Source: Undaria pinnatifida | Lineage: Eukaryota; Sar; Phaeophyceae; Laminariales; Alariaceae | DNA: 64,000 nt | NCBI GenBank assembly: GCA_012845835.1 | Contig: JABAKD010000002.1 | Coordinates: forward strand, 22,316,454-22,380,453 | Direction of reading: 5' to 3' | Shown here: in pieces, positions 1 through 10,339 of the stretch | How positions within the stretch are numbered: position 1 is the stretch's first letter | Layout of the letters: each line of letters begins with the position of its first letter | Translations under genes and position numbers: made by a program | The notes under the pieces: generated by a model | Databases searched by the model: none | What the model was told of the DNA's origin: nothing | Seen by the model: the letters and a program-made list of their open reading frames with translations, nothing else

Positions 1-348
1 GATCAAAGCGTTGACTAGGTCACGTGCGTAAGATCGAAGTGTTTACTCACAGTCACGTACGTAAGATTGACCTGGGTGTCGTATGTAGTGGATACCACCA
101 TACGAGATAATCTGTTAGAGTAAAAAGGAAGAGACACGAGTGCTTGCACATCGAGTTCACTCATCACATCTGCATCTGAACTCGGACAGTTCATGGTAAC
201 ATAAGTTTTGTTGGTCCAACGAGAGCCCATTTAAGGTGATCCACCATCGTCTAAACCATCATCAGTCAGACTCGAGCTCGAGTCTCGCCACGACTCTGTG
301 TTAGCCTCTGAAGACCGTCATCGGTCAGGCACCACCACATTTCCAACA
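1..348 (+). repeat. 5' LTR of Ty1/copia element, truncated by window edge
   Basis: These bases match 5931-6275 at about 97 percent by eye: roughly eight substitutions and one 3-bp indel in a CTCGAG run. The LTR ends in AACA, the normal ...CA terminus. The upstream part, about 440 bp judging from the 3' copy, lies outside the window. The short LTR divergence suggests a fairly recent insertion, although the internal coding region is broken. Confidence 0.9.
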
Positions 349-366
349 GGTCATGAGCCTCGTTAG
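349..366 (+). promoter_or_regulatory. Putative primer-binding site of the copia element
   Basis: The segment directly after the 5' LTR terminus starts GGTCATGAGCC. This loosely resembles the initiator-tRNA-Met complement used by many copia elements (TGGTATCAGAGC). Position is the main support; the primer tRNA cannot be assigned from sequence alone. Confidence 0.5.
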
Positions 367-500
367 CGTGTAACACACAGCGCATCAACATCCCCTGCGG
401 TGGAGCACAAGGCTGGTGATTTTGTTCCAACACTACGCAAGAAACTTGGAACCAAACGTGAGTCGAGTCGAACGGCACTGGAACAACGTGCACGAAGAAA

Positions 501-845
501 AAGGGAGCCCGGCGGACAGACCGGCAAGCTTCAGGCGATCTGCGTACAGGATAGAGCTGAACGAAAAAGACGGAAGCCCAGCGGACGGACCGGCACACTT
601 CAGGCGATCTTCGTACAGGATCGAGCTGAACGAGAAAAGGAAGCCTGGCGGACGGACCGGCACGCTTCAAGCAATCTGCGTACAAGAACGAGCTGAAGGA
701 TAAAAGGAAGCCCGGTGGACATATCGGCACGCTCCAGGCGATCTGCGTACAAGATCGAGCTGAAAGAAAAAGGGGAAAAGTAAAGCCCGGCGAGCGGGTC
801 GGCACGCCTCAGGCGTCCCACGGACAGGATCGAGCTAAGCTCGAG
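501..845 (+). repeat. Tandem repeat in copia leader, about 67-bp units
   Basis: About five imperfect units start near 505, 573, 639, 706 and 782. Each holds a GCGGACxGACCGGCA block, then TTCAGGCGATCTGCGTACA, then GAGCTGAA and an A/G-rich spacer. The array fills most of the leader between the primer-binding site and gag. Several long open frames on both strands here arise from the repeat and are not considered genes. Confidence 0.85.
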
Positions 846-895
846 AATAAACACGAAAGTAAAGAGCCAGCACAAGCAACGCACTCACAGCAGTC

Positions 896-1800
896 ATGGA
901 GGATTCCAGTGACGTGGTGACCTCGACCATAAGGAATATTCCCAGATTTGATGGGACCAAACCGGAAAACTATCGCGAATGGAGCTCAAAGACCCGCGTA
1001 GTCTTGTCTATGTCAAACAAAGATGTGTTCGATGTTCTGAACGGATCGATTGAACCGGTACCAGCAGTCATTGACAGTGACACCCCGGACACTCCGACGA
1101 ATCTGGTGGAAATCCAACGCTGGAAGCGAGCGTGCGAGACCCTCTTCTCCGTACTTTACCTTGTCACTAGCGGCCCTGCAGCTACGCTAGTTCGACAATA
1201 TGAAGACAGGACTTTAGCGGGGGGTCTGGGAGGGGACAGAAGGCGCGGAACGATTTGTATACCAAGTACAACAGCAATAGCAAGGAAGCACGGCGAGCCT
1301 GCTACGAGGAGCTTGTGAACTTCAGAATGGAGGGAGGGCAAGATCCTGATGACTATACCATCAAGCTATTGGAGATTCGAGGGCGGCTGCATGAAATGGG
1401 AGAGAAAATTTCGGACGAGAGGTTTGAAGACATTCTTCTGCAAGGCCTGACCGACGACTACGAGTTCGTAAAGATGACGAGCTTCCACAGCCCAAACTTT
1501 GGCATTAACGAGATTCAATCAATGATGAGAAACTTGTACATCGACCGACTCTCGAGACCGGGGCATGTAAACAAGCTAGCCGGCAGAGGAGCGGCAATGA
1601 CAACCACCAAAGGATCACGAAAGGTACGATGCTACAACTGCCAAGAATTCGGACACATGAAGCGAGACTGCACAAACAGCAGGAAGAGCCGATCTGATAC
1701 ACCAAAATGGTGCTCGCTACACAAATCTACGACACACAGCGATGCGGAGTGCAACGCTATGAAAGAGAAGCACAATACGGAGAACCAACCACAGGGAGAA
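896..1800 (+). pseudogene. copia gag, frameshifted
   Basis: The ATG at 896 opens a typical copia Gag (PRFDGTKPENYREWSSKTR near the start, UBN2-type). The frame is lost near 1240 and continues in another frame from about 1255. A CCHC zinc knuckle follows (CYNCQEFGHMKRDC, about 1630-1671), the usual nucleic-acid-binding motif of Gag nucleocapsid. Gag packages element RNA in virus-like particles. The frameshift falls in a G-rich stretch (GCGGGGGGTCTGGGAGGGG). It is more likely decay than programmed shifting because other lesions follow downstream. Gag runs directly into pol without a separate start, as usual for copia. Confidence 0.85.
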
Positions 1801-1949
1801 GTACAAAGTGCTCACACAGCGACTGAGTCGACGGCGACGGAAGAAGACGACTTTGGGTATGCCTTCGTGACGGCTGGGTGGACCCCATCAGCAGAGTTTC
1901 AGGAAACTGCGCAACCAACCGAGAGAAGGGAGACTAGTGCTGACACGTC

Positions 1950-2400
1950 CAGACTTGCTCCGAAAATCTTGACCATGCTGATGGATAGTGGAACATCCGG
2001 GCACTACTCCGATGATGAACTTCACCCGGGTCTGAAGGACAAGCTGCTAAACTACAAGCCACTCGAGAAACCCCACAAGGTACTGACCGCAGGACGATAC
2101 GTTCTACCGGGAACAGCGACCGGTACGATTTCGGGAAAAACCATCGACACGGACGGCAACAAGCATCCGGCAGAACATGCAGGCTTGGTTGCATCTGGGA
2201 GACATAATCGTTTCTTAGCACTGCTGCTGCTGCTGCTGCTGCCCAATCTCGAAGACAAGACCTGCGAAGGGGTACTCTGTGGGTACAGCTTGAACAGCAC
2301 AGCATACCAGATATATAAAAACAAGACGGCGCGAGTGACAGAGAGCCGCAACGTCACCTTCATCGAGACCCCAGCATCGACACTGGCTGGTTTCACAGGG
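1950..2400 (+). pseudogene. copia protease remnant joined to post-integrase region; integrase core missing
   Basis: A retroviral-type aspartic protease motif (MLMDSGTSGHYSDD) lies near 1975-2016. Within about 200 bp the reading frame passes to sequence typical of the region after integrase (EGVLCGYSLNSTAYQIY, then VTESRNVTFIE). The HHCC zinc-binding domain and the DDE catalytic core, normally some 400-500 residues, are absent, so an internal deletion removed them. A (CTG)n microsatellite coding poly-Leu sits at the junction (about 2219-2242). The copy could only move with integrase supplied in trans. Confidence 0.82.
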
Positions 2401-2939
2401 AACAACACCACTGGCGACGCCGTCAATACTCACGAAGACAGCTCGCTGGGAGAAAACACGCAAGACATCTGTATCACGAACAGCGAAAAGATAGACAGCC
2501 TCCTGAAGAAAGTGTCGAAGCTCACGAGTACGAATTTGGACCACTCAACATCAGCTGTCGAGGAGGAGCCGGCCGCCGAAGGCGCCGGCAGTGACGAGAT
2601 GCTCGAGACGATCCGGACAGGAGCATGGCCGACAGACCACGAACTCGGAGGCGCAACATGGTTGGGCACACGCGCCAATTGTGCCGTAACTCCGGTCTCA
2701 CGCAAAGGAATATACCCTCACCAACAGCGAGAACTGCGTAGCCTGGGATTGCTCACTAGCCCAATGGTAAGTGACGCAGAGGTAGCGCACGAGAAAGAAA
2801 GCACGATGGAATACGCGTTGGTAGGTGAGACAGAACACAGGTCAGATGGGGCACAAGAGCACAGGATGGAAGTATACCTTGACTACGCCCTAGATACTGG
2901 AAACCCCGTCTGTGAGCACAGTTCGGATGGGGAGGTCAT

Positions 2940-3648
2940 TACGATCCCGAACACGTTCAAGGAGGCAATGGAATCCCCACAGACGACCAAGTGGAAAGAA
3001 GCCACAAACAAGGAGATTGACAGCCTCCAGAAACACGCAGTCTTCGACCTGGTATCTCCAGACTCAGTACCACCGGAGCAAAAGGTGGTCGGGACCGAAT
3101 GGGTCTTTAAGATCAAAGTCGATCACACGCTGAAAGGTAGAGTTGTGGTTCAGGGCTGGGGACAAGTACCGGTAATCGACTGTGGCTGCACATATGCACC
3201 AGTATGCCGTATCCAGAGCATTCACATGGCACTTGCCATAGCTGCGAACGGGGACTGGGAAGTATTCCAGCTTGATGTACAGACGGCGTTTCTAAACGCC
3301 GAGGTACAGGAGGAGGTGTATGTGAAGACTCCTCCAGGCTACGAATCGCTTGAAGCTACAACTGGACGTTCCAGCGTGATGAAACTCAAGAAGAGTCTGT
3401 ACGGACTTCGTCAAAGCCCTCGCAACTGGTTCAACACCATCGACGATTCACTGAGGGATATCAGGCTCACAGCGACTGCGTCTGATCCATGTGTCTACAT
3501 CTTCGGCTCAAACGACAACCTCAGCGTTCTGATCATGTACGTAAACGACCTTCTTCTTGGAGGAAACACGCCGCTACTGAAGGACCTTAAAATCCAGCTG
3601 ATAGACCGATTCGCCATGACCGACATGGGGACGTCTCGATGGTGCTAG
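2940..3648 (+). pseudogene. copia reverse transcriptase with YVND in place of YVDD
   Basis: The RVT_2-type reverse transcriptase is recognisable from WKEATNKEIDSLQKH, GTEWVFKIK, the LDVQTAFLNAEVQEEVYV block and the SLYGLRQSPRNW block. The catalytic box reads MYVNDLLL: Asn replaces the first catalytic Asp (codon AAC at 3544-3546), which should abolish polymerase activity. The frame ends at 3648 (TGA or TAG context after GTSRWC) and resumes in another frame near 3639. RT here would have copied element RNA into cDNA in the cytoplasmic particle. Confidence 0.88.
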
Positions 3649-4500
3649 GCATACAAATCACCAGAGACAGGGGGACTAAGACTCTCACTATTAGCCATAA
3701 GCATTACGCCAATTCAGTCTTGGCGCGATTTGCCATGGCAGACTGCAACTCAGTGCACACGACGGAAGCAGGAGCGGAGTTATCCCTCAAGCAACCGGAC
3801 ACGATGCTGCTTGACTCTACGGGCATCCAACTTTACCAGGCCATCACGGGGTCTCTGATGTTCCTGAGTCAATGCACGCGCTACGATATCACCTACGCCG
3901 TCAACCAACTGGCCCGAGCCATGAGCAAACCATCCAAACTACACATGACAGCAGCAAATCATCTTCTCCGCTACCAATATATGGGCCTGGCAATCACGTA
4001 CAAGACAGGGTGTTTCGAAATGACGAGGTATTGCGATGCGAGCTGAGGAAACAACCCTGACAACGGCAAGTCGACCTCCGGCTACTTGTTCATGCTGGCT
4101 GGAGGACCACTGAGCTTCAAGACTGCGCTCCAGAAAGTGACGGCGCAATCGACTCTTGAGGCGGAACTCATCTCAATGGCACACGCAAGCAAGGAGGCGG
4201 TGTACCTATCCAACATGATGGCCGAGATGGGATTTGGAAAGCTGTTTGAAAGTGTACCGCTCTTTGGCGACAACACCGAAGCCCTACACATAGCAGGAAA
4301 CAGCACCTACAGCTCTCGCACGAAACACATCGCTCTGCGTCTTTTACTTGAAGGAGCTAGTCAAGGACGGCAAAATCAACATCCACCACGTGGCAACACA
4401 GAAACAACTGGCAAACGTAGGGACTAAGTTGCTCATGAAGAACACGCATCGGCATCTACTGAACCTTATCGAGGCATACACCACAAGAAATGAGATCTAA
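3639..4500 (+). pseudogene. copia RT thumb and RNase H, two breaks
   Basis: The frame continues from LGIQITRDRGTKTLTISHKHY through the connection region to the RNase H motif CDAS. An in-frame TGA follows at 4044-4046, where a coding triplet would normally continue the domain. Downstream RNase H signatures remain: STSGYLF, AQSTLEAELISMAHA and FGDNTEALHIA. Near 4345 a further frameshift leads into the C-terminal segment that ends with TAA at 4498-4500. With the upstream gag shift and the RT lesion the polyprotein carries at least four disabling changes. Confidence 0.85.
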
Positions 4501-4964
4501 GGAGGAAACGAGCAACCCAAGATCGACCCGAAGGAAGAGATTCCACAATGAAAACGACAGTGAGTACACGTCAAGAAACGACAAAGAAAAAAGGAAATAA
4601 TCCAAGATCGACCTGAACGGAGACCAAGTTATGACGACAACGTGCGTATTTTTTTCAAATACAGGAATTCGACAGCAACATTTATCGAGATCAGGAGCCA
4701 TTTGGCCGAAGCCACACGTCATCATCACACATTACTATATCAACATCTACACCATGTCCGACAACCAGGAACGCGAGGAGGTTCGCACCGGGGATATTTC
4801 CGACGACAGTAGAGCTACGGGACAATAACGGCGAACACGCTTGTACGACAGGTTTTTTTTCTTTGAAGAAAACTACATAGAAGAGGCAGCAGCGGAGATC
4901 GCCAACTGGACCATCAAGCAAGGCGTCGAAGACTACGCCGATATGTCACTTGGAGCGGTATGTA

Positions 4965-5219
4965 TGGAATTTTATTTTTCCGGGGTTTGGTACGCCGTGC
5001 ATTACGGTTTTCGAGGATAACAAGGGGGCGAAGAACCTGGCGCAAACCCCAGTGTGCACGTCGAAATCGAAGCACATTGATGTACGACACCACGTTTTGC
5101 GGGAGCTTATTTTTGAGGGGGAGTTTTTTATTACTCATGTCGAGTCGGATGATCAGCATGCAGACGTCTTGACAAAGATGCTTGACTACACGGCTTTTTG
5201 CTATCACCGGGATTTTTGA
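4965..5219 (+). pseudogene. Second, unrelated copia RNase H C-terminus
   Basis: Between the first pol stop (4500) and the polypurine tract lies another copia C-terminus: FGTPCITVFEDNKGAKNLAQ, SKSKHIDVRHHVLRELIFEG, then ADVLTKML and a stop at 5217-5219. The VFEDNKGA block is the RNase H equivalent of FGDNTEAL in the first copy, so two RNase H tails from different copia lineages are in tandem. The intervening 4501-4960 holds no recognisable domain; a short frame from ATG 4754 (SDNQEREEVRTGD) is unassigned. This may be an older nested insertion or a recombinant element. Confidence 0.75.
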
Positions 5220-5478
5220 AGAGTATTAATGCGTTTTTTTTCAGATTGAGGATAGTTATATCTTGATTTCAGGGTACGGATTTTAATCGTCAGTTTTTTC
5301 GGAGAGCAATTTGGTTATGCGAAATTGAGTTTTTTTAGTAGAGCAAACGGTCCTGCCGCTCCGTGTGGCTCGTCGTGCAGCGTACGGAGTACAACTAGAT
5401 CGAGTTTCTGTTGTTTAAAAAATTGAGGATGTGAGAGCTGAGTTGCACGACATCGTTAGAGAGAACCTACCGGCCAAC

Positions 5479-5490
5479 GGGGGGGGGCGG
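5479..5490 (+). promoter_or_regulatory. Polypurine tract of the copia element
   Basis: A G-rich run GGGGGGGGGCGG immediately precedes the TGAAATG that begins the 3' LTR. This is the expected place for the plus-strand priming polypurine tract. Confidence 0.7.
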
Positions 5491-6275
5491 TGAAATGATC
5501 TTCGGAAGATCTAAAACATAGTATGCGCAGGCTGAGCAGAAATAGGAGGGCACACTCTGACACGATCTTGTTTCTGCAAATAACGCCTTAGACAAGAAAA
5601 GTAGAGTAAAGCCGGGCAGAGAAAGATATCACTCTCTGACACGGTATTTTTGCCAAGCGACGGTTTAAAGCAGTCTGCCATAAGGGTGATTATGGCCTAT
5701 CATATTTGGTATGGCAATTTCATCTAAAGGCGAGTGTTAAAGGGTGCGATTCACGAGGAATCCATCGTATATAGGTAGATGTTCATTTCATAGTCAAATA
5801 TGTGTATGCAGAGTACTGGGTAAGCTGTCGAACGATGTGATAGATGTTGTTTTCTTTGGTATGGAAGAGGACGCATATATGGTACTGCGTTCCACCAAGT
5901 AATAACGCGTTGACGGGTCACGTGCGTAAGATCAAAGCGTTGACTAGGTCACGTGCGTAAGATCGAAGTGTTTACTCACAGTCACGTGCGTAAGATTGAC
6001 CTGGGTGTCGTATGTAGTGGATACCACCATACGAGATAATCTGTTAGAGTAAAAAGGAAGAGACACGAGTGCTTGCACATCGAGTTCACTCTTCACATCT
6101 GCATCTGAACTTGGACAGTTCATGGTATCATAAGTTTTGTTGGCCCAACGAGAGCCCATTTAAAGTGATCCACCATCGTCTAAACCATCATCAGTCAGAC
6201 TCGAGCTCGTCTCGCCACGACTCTGTGTTAGCCTCTGAAGACCGTCATCGGTCAGGCACCACCACATTTCTAACA
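5491..6275 (+). repeat. 3' LTR of the copia element
   Basis: The LTR begins TGAAATGATC right after the polypurine tract and ends CTAACA, giving TG...CA termini and a length of 785 bp. Its last 345 bases match the truncated 5' LTR at 1-348. The five bases after it (GTAAC) would be the right target-site duplication, but the left flank is outside the window. A short direct repeat (GACGGGTCACGTGCGTAAG versus GACTAGGTCACGTGCGTAAG) lies at about 5911-5960. Confidence 0.85.
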
Positions 6276-6529
6276 GTAACTTACTACAGAGGGAAATACC
6301 AACGGCAAGCAAGAATAGGGACGTGTCTACGTTACACCGCGTAAAGAGGCAGCTAATACATATATGAAACGAAAAAGACTCTTGGCCCGCGTGTCGGTGA
6401 CCCTTGTTTAGACCTACAAGTAAATAACGATTCGAATGTCGGAGCCCAACTGCTCAAACGACGCTATAAAGAAAAAAGTAGTAAAAGGAAAATCAACGAT
6501 AAGTCGCATCAACGACCTAAGCTAGATCA
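6276..6529. other. Unassigned spacer
   Basis: No convincing coding potential, RNA gene or repeat family was recognised in these 250 bases between the copia 3' LTR and the next degraded coding block. Confidence 0.5.
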
Positions 6530-7109
6530 CCTGGACCATTTTATCGTGCGTGATCTTCACTGTCTCGTTTAAGAGCGTATTAATTTCACCCCTGACTTGC
6601 GTAATCAGGGTCTTCTTCTACTGTTTCGTTCGGTAAGTGACAGCCGATGACACCGCTTTTCCTAGTTTGTCCTCAAAGAGCTTAGTTTGGAAAGCTGCCT
6701 TAAGACCCTCTGCATGCTCCTTAGAGGTCATCAAGTCCCCAAGCGCTTCTTTTGCAATGTCCGCCACCTTCTGGTATACCCGAGCCACGTCCACGTTGAA
6801 GAATGTCGGCGTGGTCGTGTTATTAGGGAGCTTGAGTACCGGGATCTCCTTGTTTTTTCGACCTTAAGCCCTAGGTGATCGACGTCTTGTTACAACACCA
6901 CTCTCCTCGTAGGGGTTGGGGACCTTAGTGTCGGCGGGGCGAGCTTCCTCCGGCAGGGGAGCCGGCAGGCGAGACGAGGCGGTCGTTTCTTGGACATCGC
7001 CCGACAACGGCGATGGATCGCTCCCCGGAAGATCTCCACTCAAGGCGCTCCCATCCCCTGTCGCGCCTTCGGCAAAGGCTGCTGGCCAACGGGGCACTAC
7101 TCGTATCAT
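6530..7109 (-). pseudogene. Degraded unknown protein, C-terminal part
   Basis: One minus-strand frame reads as a protein-like sequence across the block with only two in-frame stops. It starts with a Pro/Ser-rich stretch (SGDLPGSDPSPLSGDVQETT), meets a stop at 6864-6866, then continues with FFNVDVARVYQKVADIAKEA and LKAAFQTKLFEDKLGKAV, meets a second stop near 6630, and ends with INTLLNETVKITHDKMVQVI. The second half is helical and charged. It is probably the 3' end of the same decayed element that carries the zinc finger at 7978-8334. No family was recognised. Confidence 0.5.
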
Positions 7110-7326
7110 AGAGGAACGTAGGGTGCAGTGGGGTCAAGAGTGGTTGGGAAAAGGAAAGGGTGCAAGGTACGGTTCTGCCGGAGCTTATGCACCACCGGCA
7201 TTACCATGAAGCACGGACATTGCAGTTTTACTGAAGCGGCATGCGTGCGCGAGTCATTCGCGCAACGACGCAACACCATGATGCAAAGTCATTGCGATCC
7301 GGGCAAGAGCGGCACACACTTCCGAA

Positions 7327-7554
7327 TCATTCGCGCAACGAGACGGATGTGTTTGTTGGCAAGGAACGACGGAACTTACCCTTCCTACCGCGGGGCTTAA
7401 ACGTGTCGGGCACAGGTAACCCTGTCGCCCTAGCGTGCCACTCGTCCTCATACTGCTGCCAAGTTCGGCCAGAAATCCGGTAAGACGCCCTGTCTTTCTG
7501 CCCGGTCTCCTCCGTGATGTAGTCGTCTAGGCCTGGTGTTTGGGCGGAGATCAC
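7327..7554 (-). pseudogene. Degraded unknown protein, middle part
   Basis: A minus-strand frame reads LDDYITEETGQKDRASYRIS then TWQQYEDEWHARATGLPVPD and a basic tail (PRGRKGKFRRSL). It is out of frame with its neighbours and has no recognised domain. It sits between the zinc-finger fragment and the C-terminal fragment in the expected order on the minus strand, so it is taken as part of the same decayed transposon gene. Confidence 0.4.
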
Positions 7555-7977
7555 GCGGGAACATCCAGAGTGTGGTTGACGAAATAGTAACAGCAGTACG
7601 ACTATGGTGGCAGTGGCTGACGACGCATAGAGGTAACGAACCTTTGCCTCGGGTCACGTGTTTTAGCACATGGCATTTATAATCGTATTGCTACTAGCGT
7701 CTAGGGTATATGCACATCCTAGCATGCTATATCTGGGTCCTCTGAGAAGAAGTCGGCTGCTGTCAAACATTTTGAATCACTCACCCCGGCGGCGATCTTC
7801 TCCTTCATCGGGGTACCTGGGGGCCTCTTTCTGTTCGCTGGCAATGCCCAGGCACGCTTGGCACTGGGTTGAAAGGCAGATCAGGTGGCACGGGGCCTGG
7901 CAGCATCTCGTCTTCGATTTTGGGGGGGCACTGCCGCTGCGGGCCGCGCACCTTGATCCTGCTGAGCAAGCAAGGAC

Positions 7978-8334
7978 CTACGTGGCGGCCGCTTGTGATA
8001 CCTCCGTGGATTCCTTCGGTTGCGCCGCCGGAGATGTCGCCTGTAATGTCTCCGCGGGCAACCTCCCTCGAGGCGCCAAATGCGGCTTGCTGTGCTCAAC
8101 GCCGTATTCGCTCACGCTCGTGCCGCAGAAGTAGACATCGGACTTTCTGTCAAATAAATGTTTTTTCGGAAAACACAATGCATGCACAACCCTCTCACAA
8201 TGCACGCAGCGATGTTGTTGGCCCACCAGCTCTGGGTGGTGGCATCCTTGTTCAGTGGCGCAGAGGCCCATCACGCAGGCTAGCTCCGTGACGGAAGAGG
8301 TTTGTGTAGCTAGGAGAAGGACAAGCATGCACAC
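7978..8334 (-). pseudogene. PHD-like zinc-finger fragment of a decayed mobile element
   Basis: The minus-strand frame carries CATEQGC (C-x5-C), then HRCVHCERVVHALC (C-x2-C-x4-H-x2-C), then a Cys in VYFCG about 15 residues on. This is the spacing of a C4HC3 PHD-type treble clef, although the last Cys is not evident. A Ser/Thr/Ala-rich tail with ETLQATSPAAQPKESTEVSQ follows. The C-x5-C ... C-x(2,3)-C-x4-H-x2-C order is the same as in the proteins at 58406-58894 and 60924-61467. A role in DNA or chromatin binding for a transposon is inference. The start ATG is not secure. Confidence 0.5.
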
Positions 8335-8931
8335 CGAGTTTGTGTAGAAACCCCTGTTGGTGCAAAAACATATTAGGTGCTAAGCATCTCATGAGATTTG
8401 TTTTCGTTTGTATTTACGCCGGTTCGTTTGCACGGCAACAACCGTGCAGGATGCCTACTGGACAAGGAGGGTGTGTGTTGCCGTCGCTGTACATTGCCGG
8501 GACGGCGTGCTATTATAGACTGCTGTGACGAGTAGATCATCTTTCTCCTGTTTCTTTAGGCCCGTTTTTACAAATACAAAACGCAGAACAATGGAAAATT
8601 GGGCGTGTTTGATGTTTTGATTAAAACAATACGGCCTGTTTTTGTCATTTCTGTGTGTGTTTTCATCATTTCTGTTTGGATGTATACGCGTATTGCAGTC
8701 TAGTTTCCGGTAGGCCGGCCACTCTTATTTTGCTCTTCTTGGTCGAGGAAGCTATACCTCATGGTGTGGTTGGGCGATCGGGCGCGGCGTTTTGCGGTGT
8801 CATGGGGCGCGCGGGGGCGCTGTGCGTGGCCGCTGCTGTAAATGTACGAGACGCGCCGCAGTCTAGGCATTGTTGGGCTGTTGGTGCGACTGGTTGTGTA
8901 AAAAATATCTTCTCGCAGGTGTTCATCGAGA

Positions 8932-9225
8932 TCAACCATGTAATGCATTGCCACTGTTTTTTGGGGTGTCAGCTACGAGCGCGAACAGCATAGCTCGCTC
9001 TTCCCATGTGTCTCGCCGAATGTTAACCAGGTCATGTATACCTGGCATGTGTACGACCACCCACTGACTCAATCCACCCCGCAACTCGGGCGGGTATCCC
9101 TGACCCTGCGTCGCGTACCGTTGTTCGAGAAGGTCGCGCAATCGATATTGACTGGTGTGTTTTTCGTCTGTGTGGTATCCTTCAAGAACTTGTTGTGCAC
9201 GAACAAAATACTGATCTGAGACTAT
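8932..9225 (-). pseudogene. Open fragment of the same decayed minus-strand gene
   Basis: About 96 codons are open on the minus strand: DQYFVRAQQVLEGYHTDEKH, then RLRDLLEQRYATQGQGYPPE and GLSQWVVVHMPGIHDLVNIR, ending at a stop near 8932. Composition looks like a real globular protein. No motif was recognised. It precedes the zinc-finger fragment in minus-strand order. Confidence 0.45.
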
Positions 9226-10054
9226 AGACTACCAGGTAGATGATACGTAGCAAGCCGCGTCAGAGTGTGTTTTCTTCGGCGGTCCGCCACCGCGTCCCGT
9301 CCTCGTTCAGAGGGAGGTATTGGGTGTGTTACAGAGCCCATCCCCTGCACTGCTACTAGCAGACGTGTACGCCGTGCGATGACGTCCTCGGGTGGTATTT
9401 GCTCCGAGAGGGACCCCGATCCACACCCTGAAAACGTGCGTATAATAAGACACAGAGCACATGAGTTATTCGGGTGTATTTTGTCAACGCCCCGGCTAGG
9501 TTTTCGTGTGACGAATACATACCTGTAACGTCCCGAGAGTGTCATCTCGCCTTTGCGTCGCATCCAAAAAGAAGGGCACCCACAACGTCGACAGCCTTGT
9601 GCAGGGCTGAGAGCCACCGACCAAGCCGACACCTTCGCTATGATCGTGTGGTGGTTGATAGACGTACGGCCCGGGCGTTACGATAGTCCCTGCTTTGGTC
9701 TCGTATGTTGGTTCCAAGCCAGAAAAAACACCGGAAGTTCCTCCGAACCTATGGAGCGCGTATGTATTTATAATCTATTATGTAGAGCCGGAACAGCAGT
9801 GCAGCATCAACAGAGAAATAAGACTCGATATAATAATATGTAGGTTGCACGTACGTACGACAGCAAATAATGCGAGGCAGACGACCGGCGAGTGTTCCTT
9901 GACGTGCCAAGCGGTGCTGCCGAGGCCTGGGTCCTCTCGACCGGACGTCGGGTAGGTAGGGAGCAGGTAAAAAGGCAGGGCCTGTTCTAGGCCCGGCGCG
10001 CGGTCTCTCGCCCAGGCTCGTTGGCGATGCATCGTTGTCGTCGGAATCGCACAA
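9222..10054 (-). pseudogene. Upstream part of decayed minus-strand gene, multiple frame changes
   Basis: Minus-strand frames at 10054-9749 (starting MCDSDDNDASPTSLGERPR), 9717-9496 and 9632-9222 (LSEQIPPEDVIARRTRLLVA) look like pieces of one gene broken by frameshifts. No domain was recognised. Together with downstream fragments the block spans about 3.5 kb, a plausible size for a transposon gene. A host gene whose introns are misread here cannot be excluded. Confidence 0.35.
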
Positions 10055-10339
10055 CTCGTGGCACGTATCGTGTGATGATAGTAGTGCTGTATAATATCAT
10101 AACGGCCTATTAATGGTATACAGCAGTATACGAACTGTATTCCAGACTGCGGACAAATTCAGCTTACCTCGAAAAAATGAACAGCCGAAAGGCGCCTGCC
10201 GACGGAATGTATGGGAGGGGGCCGAGTGCCAACCCTAAGTAGCCCGCCAACAAAAACACAGTGCCCACTCCGCCTCTTGCAGCGTTCGCTTCGAGGCGGC
10301 CTCGCCTTTTTTGCTTCCGTGTCGCCATAGACAAACAAT

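Noticed and set aside
266..805. Overlapping long ORFs on both strands in the copia leader
   Set aside because: They follow the 67-bp tandem repeat whose units are nearly open in several frames; no protein similarity.
7670..8134. Plus-strand ORF of 154 codons
   Set aside because: It lies opposite the zinc-finger frame; the minus strand has the recognisable Cys/His spacing and fits the order of neighbouring fragments.
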